From positions 2,604,001-2,668,000 of the forward strand of contig OZ244951.1 of the NCBI GenBank assembly GCA_965222315.1: DNA of 64,000 nucleotides. The letters are read 5' to 3'. The notes under the pieces are model-generated. The model made no database searches. It had not been told where the DNA came from and saw nothing but the letters and a program-made list of their open reading frames with translations. Position numbers and translations under genes: made by a program. Below are positions 18,901-26,800 of this stretch, in pieces (position 1 is the stretch's first letter; each line of letters begins with the position of its first letter). The DNA comes from JACKII01 sp965222315. Lineage in GTDB: Bacteria; Pseudomonadota; Alphaproteobacteria; Bin95.

Positions 18901-19568
18901 GCCGCGGCCAGAACATCTGGCGCGGCGCGGTCGGTCAGCGGCAACTCCCCATGCAGGTCTACGAATACACGGTGCAGGCGGGCGAGCAGCCCTCCGGCCT
19001 GCGGCGCCACAACAACCGAAAGCCTGACGATCTGCTCCGGCGACAAATGCGTTGCCAGCCGCTGCGCCTGATGCGGGTCCGCCATTGCCGACCGCAGCAG
19101 TGCCCTGGTTCCCGGCAAATCCTGGGCAGCCGCATCATCTACCAGCGCCGCCACATCAACCGGCGCAGTGTGCGACCAGTGGATCACGCCACGGGCCAGA
19201 AACCGCGCGAGAACGGACAATGATGACGATGGTGGTGATGCCACCATGCCGGCACCAGGCATTCCTTCCGAACCACTCCGCCGGGTTTCGGCGACGCGCA
19301 ACTCAAGCTGTTCCCTGATCGCGGCTTTGGCGTGCCGGCGCAGATCGTCTTGATCGGTGGCAAGTGGCAACCGGCCCAAATCAACGGCAAACTCGTCAAT
19401 CCAGACAGGCTCGGCAATCTCCGGCAGTTCGTCCAGGCATTCTTCGAGCAGCGCCTGCAGGCTATCGCCCTGCAGCACCGGCAGAAGCGCCGTCTCGGCC
19501 TCAAGCGCCGTTTCGCGGGTGTCCGCCGAAACCTCCAGCACGAACCGGCCGACAATCGCCCCGGTCAT
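12948..19568 (-). CDS. Giant CIS tape-measure protein (CIS_TMP family)
   Basis: At 2206 residues this is the largest gene of the window. The N-terminus (about 1-95: RFVLEVSADTRETALEAE, then LDELPEIAEPVWIDEFAVDL) and the C-terminal 170 residues (DAGAVLLWPFLVHYFDRVGL, then LLCGVPFE, NSSVEALRETFLLREG and LPWTLSTFKTPLMQ) match the ends of CIS tape-measure (Afp14/Pvc14-like) proteins. The middle is a series of repeated helical modules rich in Ala, Leu, Arg and Asp, including a tandem duplication (residues 293-572) and a proline-rich heptapeptide linker (about 1740-1768). In contractile tails such proteins run inside the tube and set its length. Starts and stops overlap both neighbours (ATGA), so translation is coupled. 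Confidence 0.88.
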   Translation of the reverse strand: MTGAIVGRFVLEVSADTRETALEAETALLPVLQGDSLQALLEECLDELPEIAEPVWIDEFAVDLGRLPLATDQDDLRRHAKAAIREQLELRVAETRRSGSEGMPGAGMVASPPSSSLSVLARFLARGVIHWSHTAPVDVAALVDDAAAQDLPGTRALLRSAMADPHQAQRLATHLSPEQIVRLSVVVAPQAGGLLARLHRVFVDLHGELPLTDRAAPDVLAAANRALLEAGTRLGSVWISEARVADEFAGSIARNLRLDPDSLKAGMVARLRDPRRPQDVAGAEAEALLRRAGDDQMRESLLTAAQAREGAAAADSIDMPGDHDAMATGQQRLDADAVAYFLRTGLPLALEDAGPRRLIEQSRLRRALLSWLLREGQSGLVWQALRHRLGAVANMDRALVLTRLQMLLPPAEARRVFQRLGYAPAESGSPGAGDDQRRGNLLPAGQAREGSNAADSRNMPGDHDATATGQQRLDADAVAYFLRTGLPLAPEDAGPRRLIERSRLRRALLSWLPREGQSGLVWQALRQRLGAVANMDRALVLTRLQMLLPPDEARRVLQRLGYAPAESSSPGAAPDPPESQDDNIVRSEDVLRAGEVNRDLEIFWYLMEFGALPWWGREVIEGSVDQWTRGFTMHQASQIAGLLKTMTENRRALLVERMGARLALEPIAWIVGAARPALKQEAADWLKRLPDAHRFLTANAGDWASDGEPVPAAGQWLRAMAATLIARLFDPHAPERDWPELQREVARSVARRLRLPEEALLRAFADAGLDAAPVIQEWNEQEAGGREPGEQDPDEGLLPPIGSDAPPEPQPGQTGDAALQTESDVELLARFISPTGQLTVSLADIRAILADEQRRRPAVSRLSAAQVDGLADRLAPGEPLLRVSSLLPLEDALQQVDPAWDAALWRRELMEGVAATLSDIVAGQSGRAATAAGLLHSLLRRRAVRLQQELPAYIGVVNDAASAHGTVQPAVLATLNLLAEEAAPRSTGERGMLPEAEAPDLPPSAREDRPTHSTPERRFGQPAGQQVSEAETVRRYLASTDTGAVAEALEASVRAMLAEPVGRAAIAAGLTVQELDRLGQRLGITPASLLPSDVRALDGLLTAAVPGGGGSAWIVDMVGAVLAEWSRRGGEPRPGIVPQVRRMVLAFARTEAADYHAILQTMAGEVTGGKSAASPSLADAITQLASTAAADAPVQDAESTARDPGYPDLENDADQVVGSSPTAVESGPPEQAQEPGISPVTDRPPGAQTGSEARAGPLTESPSIAADWPLHETGSLELADRRLFDAAAAGSAEAKAEVRALLLAPAYRARLSNRIDPADLDRLAVALLNITGPVETSGLLGLGPLVAATTARISAAAWRRAVAGEVLRLIADEPFFPSSSAFYRLVLTGAAAALNLDGDAASTWAKQLLEAEGTGGVRISVTVRQTLETMSDASGSLVDAEDESALAEAFAHESENLGALTEEPLVPTGEAVGLPQRLLEGDQAVAAEFQAAMRVQARRRTTAARLSPALLDRLGAVLLRWVSAPRPSEIISLGPLVAQETRQISPAAWREIVADQVLILVAEGETGPVDSAAMRLVLQRSLHAVAGSDHAVSYLAIGLVESMFGAGVSTSEALADALLQMASRTDMRPDTEIGTSPDASGGDEVGGDTASAEAIGTPAAGWRYLPLPVLAELFLAQGDAGGSGEVMAGVLARQLLELAALRSLRDAFPQGTLSRLSAMLSAMGADVASLELSRQDRAAEAQPPAGVALPPAGVVLPPAGVVLPPAGEARQSAGEPQPPAGERQYEDGPMPVPDQGRYWLTCSFHALPVLAKTLIALPRTVPPFREVAETVWVGLFAGQETVRAQDFVSPQTLRTAARILRQAGYSVADAEGLWTGQAPAADAPAVPPAEEWSLEALAGALLAEPLTTQTRPAAERVWHGLSARAGRAVMTAAFSLADRTELVRILVAAGYPLNLQQRAGLGVLDGVGPGADAASAKGADAGAETGGGDGERRPDQTLADASPNAGRDTGQQSVSRRREPDVWPWQEEDEGGSDWARELLFVQDAGAVLLWPFLVHYFDRVGLLEEGRFASEEAAARGVMLIHYLATAGTATEEPQLVLPKLLCGVPFETPVAPRIDLTEMEETVSDELLNVVCQNWPPLRNSSVEALRETFLLREGSLSWLEERIWVLNVTAKPYDMLLGQLPWTLSTFKTPLMQHPMMVQWGQQ
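14268..14351 (-). repeat. 21-bp tandem repeats coding a PPAGVVL heptapeptide
   Basis: Three near-identical 21-bp units (14268-14288, 14289-14309, 14310-14330) and a fourth degenerate one (14331-14351) lie in frame in the tape-measure gene. They encode repeats of Pro-Pro-Ala-Gly-Val-Val-Leu, with looser PPAG repeats flanking them. The unit is a whole number of codons, so copy-number change would not break the gene. The product is a flexible linker between two helical blocks. Confidence 0.9.
17853..18692 (-). repeat. Two 420-bp tandem copies inside the tape-measure gene
   Basis: The sequence 17853-18272 is repeated at 18273-18692 with an exact 420-bp offset. For example, the stretch starting GGCACCCGGCGAACTGGATT at 17853 recurs at 18273 with one change. 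The unit equals 140 codons; the two protein copies (residues about 293-432 and 433-572) differ at roughly 17 positions, mostly at the ends. The central block with AYFLRTGLPLA and GAVANMDRALVLTRLQMLLP is nearly identical. This is a recent in-frame duplication. Confidence 0.95.
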
Positions 19569-22207
19569 ACCTGGCCGGCGGGCGCACTGTCGGGAAAGAG
19601 CCGTGTCCGGACAAACCGCGCCAGCAAGCGGCGCAACCGGGCCGCAGCCAGGCCATTACGGCCCAGGCGGAGTTCCTCCAATCCGGCATCCGCAATGGCA
19701 AGTTCCGCATGGTCCGCAGCGCAGATATCCAGGCTCAAGTGCGCCGGCGCTTCCTGGCGGAGGGTCCGGGCGAAAGGCGCCGCGGCGGACTGATCCGCCG
19801 CCAGGCCGGCAGGCACCACTACGGATAGCCGGTTGTTGTAATATGATGCAGGCAGTGCATTAAAACCGCGCGGAATCTCCCAGCCGACGGCCTGCCGCAG
19901 CGCCGCCGCGAACCCATCCGCCGCCAAGGCTGCCCGGAATTCAGCCTCTACGTCGGAGGGGAAATCCTCCAGGGAGCGAGCCGCCACAATTGTGCCGCCA
20001 TCAAGGGACGTATAGGTCGCGCGAACACCAAACCGGCCGCCCGTGCGTCCCTGATCGATCTCCAGATCAACCTCGTGCACGTCGAAGACATCCCAGAAAC
20101 GCCCAGCCAACACGGGGTTTGCCCAAAAATGCAGCCGCTCTGCACCCGTGCCAGCGGCGACGGCGATGGACCAGATCGCCGGCCCGACCCGGAAAACGGG
20201 TTGCAGGTTCTGAATTTCCTCTGCCGTCGGCCAGACCATCATTTCGCCGACGCCGTCGTCCATTGGATCGGCACCCAACATGCCATGATCGATCATCCGC
20301 ACACTGCCTTGCCCCAGCCCCATGAACCGCTCAACCCGCTCGGCCAAAGCCGGACGTACCAGCGGCGCATCCGGGTCAAGATCTGCTTGTGTGCCATCCG
20401 GGTTTTCATCGTCGCTGTTACACGCAAGCTTGCCAGCCGCAGCACCGCGCCGCGCGCCCAGACGGTCAATGCCGGCCAGGAAAAGGCGCTTATCCTCGTT
20501 GCGGGTATGGCGGACCGCACCGGCTTCCAAGTGCCGGTGCGAGGCAAGATTATTCAATTGCGCATTGTGGAACCGCTCGTTGAAGCGCGCCAGCAGATGG
20601 TCATAGGCCCGCTCCGCCCGGTCTTCGCGCGGATCGGCTTTTTCCATCAACTCTTGCATCGCCTCACAATATTTGCCGAGCCGTTGCTGCGCATTGTCGT
20701 AAGGCTCCCCCAACAGGATATCGGCCGAACCGGCGGGCTCCTGCACCACGCGGCCGGTCCCGTCTTCGGTGACCTGCGCGACCGGCTGGAAGAAGTACGA
20801 CCGGTCCCATCGCTCCTTCCAGGATAGCAGGCGCGGAGCATTGACCAATTGCGCCAGATAGTTCGCCAGCGGCTGCTCGAACAGCATCAGAAAGGCGCGA
20901 AGCTGGTTGATTTCCGCCTCGCTCGCCGCGCGGCCCAGCCGGGTCCGCCCTGGGCCGCCGGTCGGCATCACCGACGGGTCTCCGTACTTGCCAAGCCCAT
21001 AAACGGCCGGGAACAGATGCTGGATCGAGCGGTAGGTCCCCAGCGCGCCACGGCGTGTGCCCACGGTCTGCTCCGCACTATCGTCCACATCCCGGACGCC
21101 ACTCAGGCCCCGGCCAGAGAAGCGCTGCTGCCGCCGCCGGTGCATGACCCGCTGGGCAAGTTCCCCCAGCAGGCCATCCCTGGCCAGCATGAGGGCATTA
21201 TCACTGCCCAACAGTTTGACGCCGTCCCGCGTGACGTTCAGGCCCTCCAGCCCTTGCGGTGAAATATCGACATAGAAATAGCTTCCATCGGGCAACCCGC
21301 CGCCATCGTTCAACCGGACCTGCCCTACCGACAGGACGCCTTCGGTATGCAAAAGGGCGCGCCGGATCTGGTCTGCGTCCGGCTTGACCGGCCAACTGGG
21401 AACGCCGGTGAAATCCACCTTCCCACTATGCGCAAAGGGACCGTCATAGACGCTGTCTGCCGGCAGGCCCGCCGCCGAAAGCGCCCGGTAGGCTTCGATG
21501 CGCGGCTGCGGGTCGATGGCATTGTTGACCGCAAATATCAGCAGGGAGGCAATGGTCATCGGATCGCTGTCGTCGGCCGGGTCCAGCACGATATCGGCCT
21601 TGACCTGCAGGGCTGAGGGCTCCAGCCATTCCGGCTCCAGAAACGTCATGCCGAGGCAGGCCTCGGACTGCAGCAGGCGGTGCACACCCGTTTTCAAGTC
21701 GTCAATGGAAAGATAGCGCGGGGCGTAGTCCGCAGGGTCCCTGGACCGCTGCAACAGGACGGCAAAGGGACCGGCGACGCAGGCGTCTGCCGTCTGGGCC
21801 GGCCTGATCCACAGGTTACGCACTTCCGGAAAATGGGAGAGAACCAGACGGCGGAAATCTTCCTCCGTAACGGCGCTGGTGGAGAGCAAACCTGGGACGG
21901 GATGAAACGGATTAGCGTCGCCGCCACGGCCATTGCCACCCTCGGGCGCAACGGGTCCAGGCAGGCTCGCCAGAATATCAGCGGTCGGCAGGCCCGTCCG
22001 GTAGGCGAGGTCCGTCAGGGCGTAGCAGACCTGCTCCAGGATCGTGACGCCCGGATCGTGCTCGTTATAGTCAGTCCAGACATCGCCGGACACTTCCTGC
22101 GCGCGCGCGATGCCATAGCGGAGGAACTGCTCGAAATCCCACGATTCCGCTGCAGGCATGGCACGCTGAAAGGCGGGAACACGGCCTGTCGCATCGGCTT
22201 CAGCCAT
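19565..22207 (-). CDS. Large CIS baseplate protein (Afp12/Pvc12-like)
   Basis: An 880-residue protein whose N-terminal region contains YNEHDPGVTILEQ (47-59) followed by CYALTDLAYR. This is the signature of Afp12/Pvc12-type baseplate wedge proteins related to phage baseplate J/gp6. A second conserved block, AVTEEDFRRLVLSHFPEVRN, follows near residue 110. In AFP and PVC the Afp11 and Afp12 proteins together form the baseplate wedges around the spike. The gene overlaps the tape-measure start by 4 nt and follows the membrane-protein gene by 56 bp. The internal part is longer than a simple phage J protein and carries many Arg-rich loops. Confidence 0.85.
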   Translation of the reverse strand: MAEADATGRVPAFQRAMPAAESWDFEQFLRYGIARAQEVSGDVWTDYNEHDPGVTILEQVCYALTDLAYRTGLPTADILASLPGPVAPEGGNGRGGDANPFHPVPGLLSTSAVTEEDFRRLVLSHFPEVRNLWIRPAQTADACVAGPFAVLLQRSRDPADYAPRYLSIDDLKTGVHRLLQSEACLGMTFLEPEWLEPSALQVKADIVLDPADDSDPMTIASLLIFAVNNAIDPQPRIEAYRALSAAGLPADSVYDGPFAHSGKVDFTGVPSWPVKPDADQIRRALLHTEGVLSVGQVRLNDGGGLPDGSYFYVDISPQGLEGLNVTRDGVKLLGSDNALMLARDGLLGELAQRVMHRRRQQRFSGRGLSGVRDVDDSAEQTVGTRRGALGTYRSIQHLFPAVYGLGKYGDPSVMPTGGPGRTRLGRAASEAEINQLRAFLMLFEQPLANYLAQLVNAPRLLSWKERWDRSYFFQPVAQVTEDGTGRVVQEPAGSADILLGEPYDNAQQRLGKYCEAMQELMEKADPREDRAERAYDHLLARFNERFHNAQLNNLASHRHLEAGAVRHTRNEDKRLFLAGIDRLGARRGAAAGKLACNSDDENPDGTQADLDPDAPLVRPALAERVERFMGLGQGSVRMIDHGMLGADPMDDGVGEMMVWPTAEEIQNLQPVFRVGPAIWSIAVAAGTGAERLHFWANPVLAGRFWDVFDVHEVDLEIDQGRTGGRFGVRATYTSLDGGTIVAARSLEDFPSDVEAEFRAALAADGFAAALRQAVGWEIPRGFNALPASYYNNRLSVVVPAGLAADQSAAAPFARTLRQEAPAHLSLDICAADHAELAIADAGLEELRLGRNGLAAARLRRLLARFVRTRLFPDSAPAGQV

Positions 22208-22263
22208 GGGCCACCCTCCTACGCCTGCAGATTCTCAGTCCTGCCTGCGCGCGTGACATCGGC

Positions 22264-23751
22264 TTAACCCCACAACTGGGTCATGTGGCACCGCACTTTC
22301 GCGTTTTGCGCCGACAGGACCCCGCGCCGTTGCAGCATCAGTGTTTGGCCTCCCGCCGCCTTTGGGTTTTTCACCCAGCGAACGATAAGACCGCGCCGCA
22401 TGGCGTACCACATGGGAATCGAGCGGAACCAAAGGAAAGCCAGCAGGACGATGAGCACCAGCCCTGCCACGCTGTAGGCCATTTTGTATTCCGTGCTGCC
22501 ATCTGTCAGGCTAGGCGGTGCTGAGGCGCCGCCGCCGGTTCCCACAGCACCTGCCGTATTGTCACCGGCCGATGCGGAACCGTTTACGCTGCTTCCCGTG
22601 TCGGCCGAGGCAGCCGCGGCTGGGGCTGCAGTGTTATCGGGTGAAGCTGCCGTCGTGCCGGCGGCATTCGATGCGGCGCTGCCCGACGCGGCAGCGTTCG
22701 ATGCGCTCTTGTTAACGGGCGCCTGCCCGGTCAACTGCTCTTCCCAGCCTGGCGTCGGGGACGGTGCCGGATCGGGCTTGCTATCTCCCTTGCCGGTATT
22801 GGGATCAGGTGCAGGCGTGTCACCGTTTGCCGGTTTAGTATCTCCGTTAGTGTCCTTGTCTTCTGTCTTTTTATCGTCAGACGTTGCCGCCGGGCATTTG
22901 TTCTTCGGCATCTTGTAGAGTTTTACGGCTGCCAAGGCAGACATTACAGGGCAGGCTACCGAGTCCCTCACCTTGACCGGAAAGCTCTTTTCGAACCAAT
23001 CGTCCTGGACTTCTATTTGCTGTATTTCGCTATTGATGTTGTCAGCCAGGAAGAAAATCAGGCCAAGGACCAGGAGGAACTCTATCACGGTCCGCGTGAT
23101 GGCGACGCGGAAGGTGCTGAGCGGTGTCGCGCGCTGGTCAATCCTGGAGGGTGTTTCTTCCCCGGCGGAAATGGCTGTTGCCCAGATGATGCTGGTCCGG
23201 AGCGGCGGCCGGGCCAGGGCATCGTAAATCCGCGAAAACAGGCCCTTGCGGGAGGCATCCGGCATTTGCTCCGGCGGCGCCGGCTCGACCGTGGCAACGA
23301 CGTCTACGGCAAACGCCCCTGGCCGCGGCGAGACCAAAATCAGATCCCGCCCGTTCAGGCCGGTCGGCTCCAGCCCCAGCTTCTCAACCTCGGCAAGGCG
23401 GTTGGTCTCGGCATAGGGCTGCAGGGAGCCGATGCGCGCGGGCACCTGCACCCACCCGCCGGTATTGTCGGCCTCCGGCCGGAATTCCAGCGAACCCGAA
23501 TCCAAGGCCCGTATTGTCCAGGTGTCTTTGCTTTCGCCAAGGGCAACAGATTCAGTGAACGATCCATTTGCCGGATGCTCCAGGGCATCCACCCGGCCCG
23601 ACACGCCGGCCAGTTCCGCTTCAAGGGCGAACGCTTCGATCAGTTCACCAAAATTTGCGCCGGTCGGAATCTTGCCGTCACTGAACTCGTCCTTCAGCTT
23701 CTGCTTCAGATCGCTGTCGCCTGCGGGGTTCCGCGTATTCCCATCAGCCAT
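22264..23751 (-). CDS. Two-helix membrane protein of the CIS operon
   Basis: A 495-residue protein. The N-terminal part (1-215) is soluble and contains LKDEFSDGKIPTGANFGELI (19-38), a pattern also found at the start of phage and CIS baseplate or fibre proteins. A hydrophobic helix at about 221-238 (VIEFLLVLGLIFFLA) and a second at about 425-442 (AYSVAGLVLIVLLAFLWF) flank a roughly 180-residue segment that is acidic/Lys-rich then Ala/Ser/Gly-rich and surely disordered. A basic C-terminal tail (MRRGLIVRWVKNP) follows. Two helices place both ends on the same, probably cytoplasmic, side. Located between the Afp11- and Afp12-like baseplate genes, it may anchor the particle to the inner membrane. 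No tail-fibre gene is present at the equivalent position. Confidence 0.8.
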   Translation of the reverse strand: MADGNTRNPAGDSDLKQKLKDEFSDGKIPTGANFGELIEAFALEAELAGVSGRVDALEHPANGSFTESVALGESKDTWTIRALDSGSLEFRPEADNTGGWVQVPARIGSLQPYAETNRLAEVEKLGLEPTGLNGRDLILVSPRPGAFAVDVVATVEPAPPEQMPDASRKGLFSRIYDALARPPLRTSIIWATAISAGEETPSRIDQRATPLSTFRVAITRTVIEFLLVLGLIFFLADNINSEIQQIEVQDDWFEKSFPVKVRDSVACPVMSALAAVKLYKMPKNKCPAATSDDKKTEDKDTNGDTKPANGDTPAPDPNTGKGDSKPDPAPSPTPGWEEQLTGQAPVNKSASNAAASGSAASNAAGTTAASPDNTAAPAAAASADTGSSVNGSASAGDNTAGAVGTGGGASAPPSLTDGSTEYKMAYSVAGLVLIVLLAFLWFRSIPMWYAMRRGLIVRWVKNPKAAGGQTLMLQRRGVLSAQNAKVRCHMTQLWG

Positions 23752-23831
23752 TCCGTCCTCCTGCCGCCATATGGCGGCGCTGGCTGGGCAATCCCGGCCG
23801 CGCCAGTTTTGTTTTTTGTTTCATCACCGGA

Positions 23832-26800
23832 CTAGGGCCTCCTCACCCGGTAGGCTGGCCGCCGCCCGGTGACTTCCCACGGGTCCCGGCAGATCACCAG
23901 TTCTGAGCCGACGCTCAGATTGCCGATACCGGCCCTCTCGTAGCCAGACAACCGGCGGATCGCACGGTCGTCGTTGCTCTCAAGGGTCGGGGCCAACCGG
24001 AAGTCCTGACGCAACGCGGCCTCGCCAACGCGGGGCGTCGTCAATATGCGGAAGCGGTGCTGCAGTGCGGGTGTCAGTACGCTCCATTCGCTGGACGCCG
24101 CGATTTCCGCATGGCTGGCTGCGCGCTGGTCCGTCACCGCCGCCGTATCCCGCAAGCTGTACATCCGCCCCTCTTGGCCGCCGAACCGATCGGCAACCGT
24201 AAACGTGACCAGCGACACGGCACTGACCGCCCGCACCTGATCGACATCGGCCAGCGCCTGTTGGATATGGCTGACATCGACCCGGCTTTCGCCTGGCCCG
24301 ATCCGCAACGGGGCTGCATGGTCGAACAGCCAAGGCGCGATAACCTTGTCCGCGGCGACTTCCAGATCGTGCAGCAGAGCGTCCAGTTCCCGATCCCCGG
24401 CATCAATCCAGGCGCTGACCCGGACGCGGTCATAGTTCGGGCTCCGCACCACCAACTCGCCCGCCGACGCAGGCATCAAGGCGCTGAGATAGTCGTGAAT
24501 ATCGGTCAGCGTCCCGGCAGGCAGGGCGGGCATCCGGTTGCGGCCATGACGGACGGGCGCCACGGTCAGCAGCACGCGCCCGTCCGGCCCTGTCAGACAT
24601 TTCGCATCGCCCACCACCGGGAAGTGGCCAAGGGTCAGTTGCTCATAGTCCTTCGCCTGGACCGCCCGGTTCCGGTGCCGCAGGCGCTCCGACACCCGCA
24701 GCCGGAAGTCCGCTGTCGATTCCGGCGGTTCACCACCCTGGGTTTGAAAGGGCTGGTGGATAGAGGCGATCTGAATATCCTTGGCATTCAGATGCTTGAT
24801 CGACCCTGCCGGCAAGGTCCAGCGGCCGTTGATTTCCTCCGCCGGCGAGGATCGCACTGCCGCAACCCCCTGGGTTTCAATACGGACGATTGACCCTGCT
24901 TTGGCGGCGTCCGCGGTCGTCGAAGCCCGGAACCAGACAAGGCCGTCGCCGTTGGCATTTGCCGCCATGCCCCGTTGCGGCATGAACTTGACGATCCCTG
25001 ACTTTATCAGCCCGCGGGTCTCGTCCAATGGAACGCCATCCGGCGGGAACCGTTCCCAGCCGGTCCGGCTCCGGTAGCTCCATTTGACGGCGGCGGCCCG
25101 GTCGGTCCCGGCGCCAGTCCAGGTCTCACTGGTCCGGCCGTCTATCTGGAACAGGACGGATACCGGATGTAGCGACGCAGCATCGATGTTCGCCAGACCG
25201 AGATAGAGGTAGCCGTCATCGCTCAAGTCCTCCACGAGCGCCGACTTGGCGGTGATCTGGCGCCGATGACCGAAACTGTCGATCCGGAACACTTCGCCCC
25301 GCGGCGCCACCGCTCCCAGGTTCAACGTGGTCCGGGCGTCATAGCCGACGCGGAAATCCTTCACCATCGGCGCAAAGGGCGGATTGAGCGGCGGCGGCTT
25401 GGCATCAATAGCGCCAGCGTCCGCCCCTATTTTCTTGGCGACGGCCGCAGCAGCCGCTTTGGCTGTCTTCGTTACGGTATCGGTGAGTTTCGACAAGGGT
25501 CCCCTGGACAAGGCCAGCGCCTGCCGCAACGAAGCGTTGGCGATCAATTCCGGGTAGAGGGCGTGGCCGAACGCCATTGGCGGGCCCTCCAGCGTGAGAC
25601 GGAACACCGCCGCTTGGGCCGAAGTCGGCGGCTGGCCAGCGCCTGCGCGATTGAAACGGTATTCATTCGCGGCGCGTTGCGGGTCTTCATCCGGAAACTG
25701 GAACATATAGGCTGCATTGGGTCTGACAAACCGCGCAGCATCTTTTCCCTCCGGGTCTTCGTTCGCCGCTGCGCCGCCACCGGCAAGCCGGCGCGGCACG
25801 AACAGCGGAAACTGCACGCCCTCCAGCCGGGATGGTTTGGGATAGGTCTCAACCGCTTGCCACTGATTGTCCTGCAATTGCAGGAGGGAGGCACGGAAAT
25901 CGGCGGTCTGCACACCGGTGCCATAGCCACCGAAATAGGCGCCCAGATCATCCGGTAAATTTGCCCAATCCGCCTCGATATAGAGCCTCGTCAGCGTGCG
26001 GCCCTGCCATTCGGGCGAGGCGATAGTAAGGGCGGAGCCCCGTGCCGGCATGCCGCCAAATGGTGTGAAAGGCTTCGACGTATCGACCGGGCCTTCCGGA
26101 TTGCGCACGCTGACCGAGCGCATGCCGCGGACCGAAACCTGGATATCAACGTCATGCAACTCCAAGCCCTGGAGCCGGGAATAGGCATAGTCCCGCCAAT
26201 CATTGGACAGCAGCAGACGCCATGCCGGGCACGCCAGGCCGGAGCCCGGAAACGCTGCGACCGGCGGCGCGTTGGCCGGCAGCTTGAACGAGCATTCGAT
26301 GTAACTGTCGCCCACATGCAAGCCACCACGGACATCCATGTAGCCACCGGCGACGGTTACCGCCTGCCTGAACAGGTTCGGGTCCTGAATCTCCCGCAGT
26401 TCCCTCAGCATTGACGGGTTGTCGATGCGCAGACGGATCGTCACTTCCCGTTCCCCACCTTCCAGCGCAAGGATCGGCGCGGAGACCAGAAGACCCAGTT
26501 CCGTGTCGCGTACCGGCACCGCGCTGTCTTCTTCCCACGGCCCGAAAGGCCGCCATCCCACATCTACGGCACCTGACTCCGCGGCAAGGTCCGCCAGCGC
26601 CTCCAGCCCGTCGGCTTCGCGGATCGAGAGCGCCACACCACGCCTGGTATGCTCCACCCGCAAGGCACGCAGTTTCGCAATGCGGGCGCTGGTGACGATC
26701 ATGTCGTCGGTGGTTTCGAACTCGATCGCGCGGCCTTCCGGCGTCAGGCCGGCCCCGAGGCGCGTGCCCTTCGGCAATCTTTGCGGCGGCGCGCCCGGCG

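Noticed and set aside
17196..19223. 675-codon open frame on the plus strand opposite the tape-measure gene
   Set aside because: It is antisense to a well-supported gene, its Arg/Gln/His/Pro-rich translation is typical of high-GC antisense frames, and it has no RBS.
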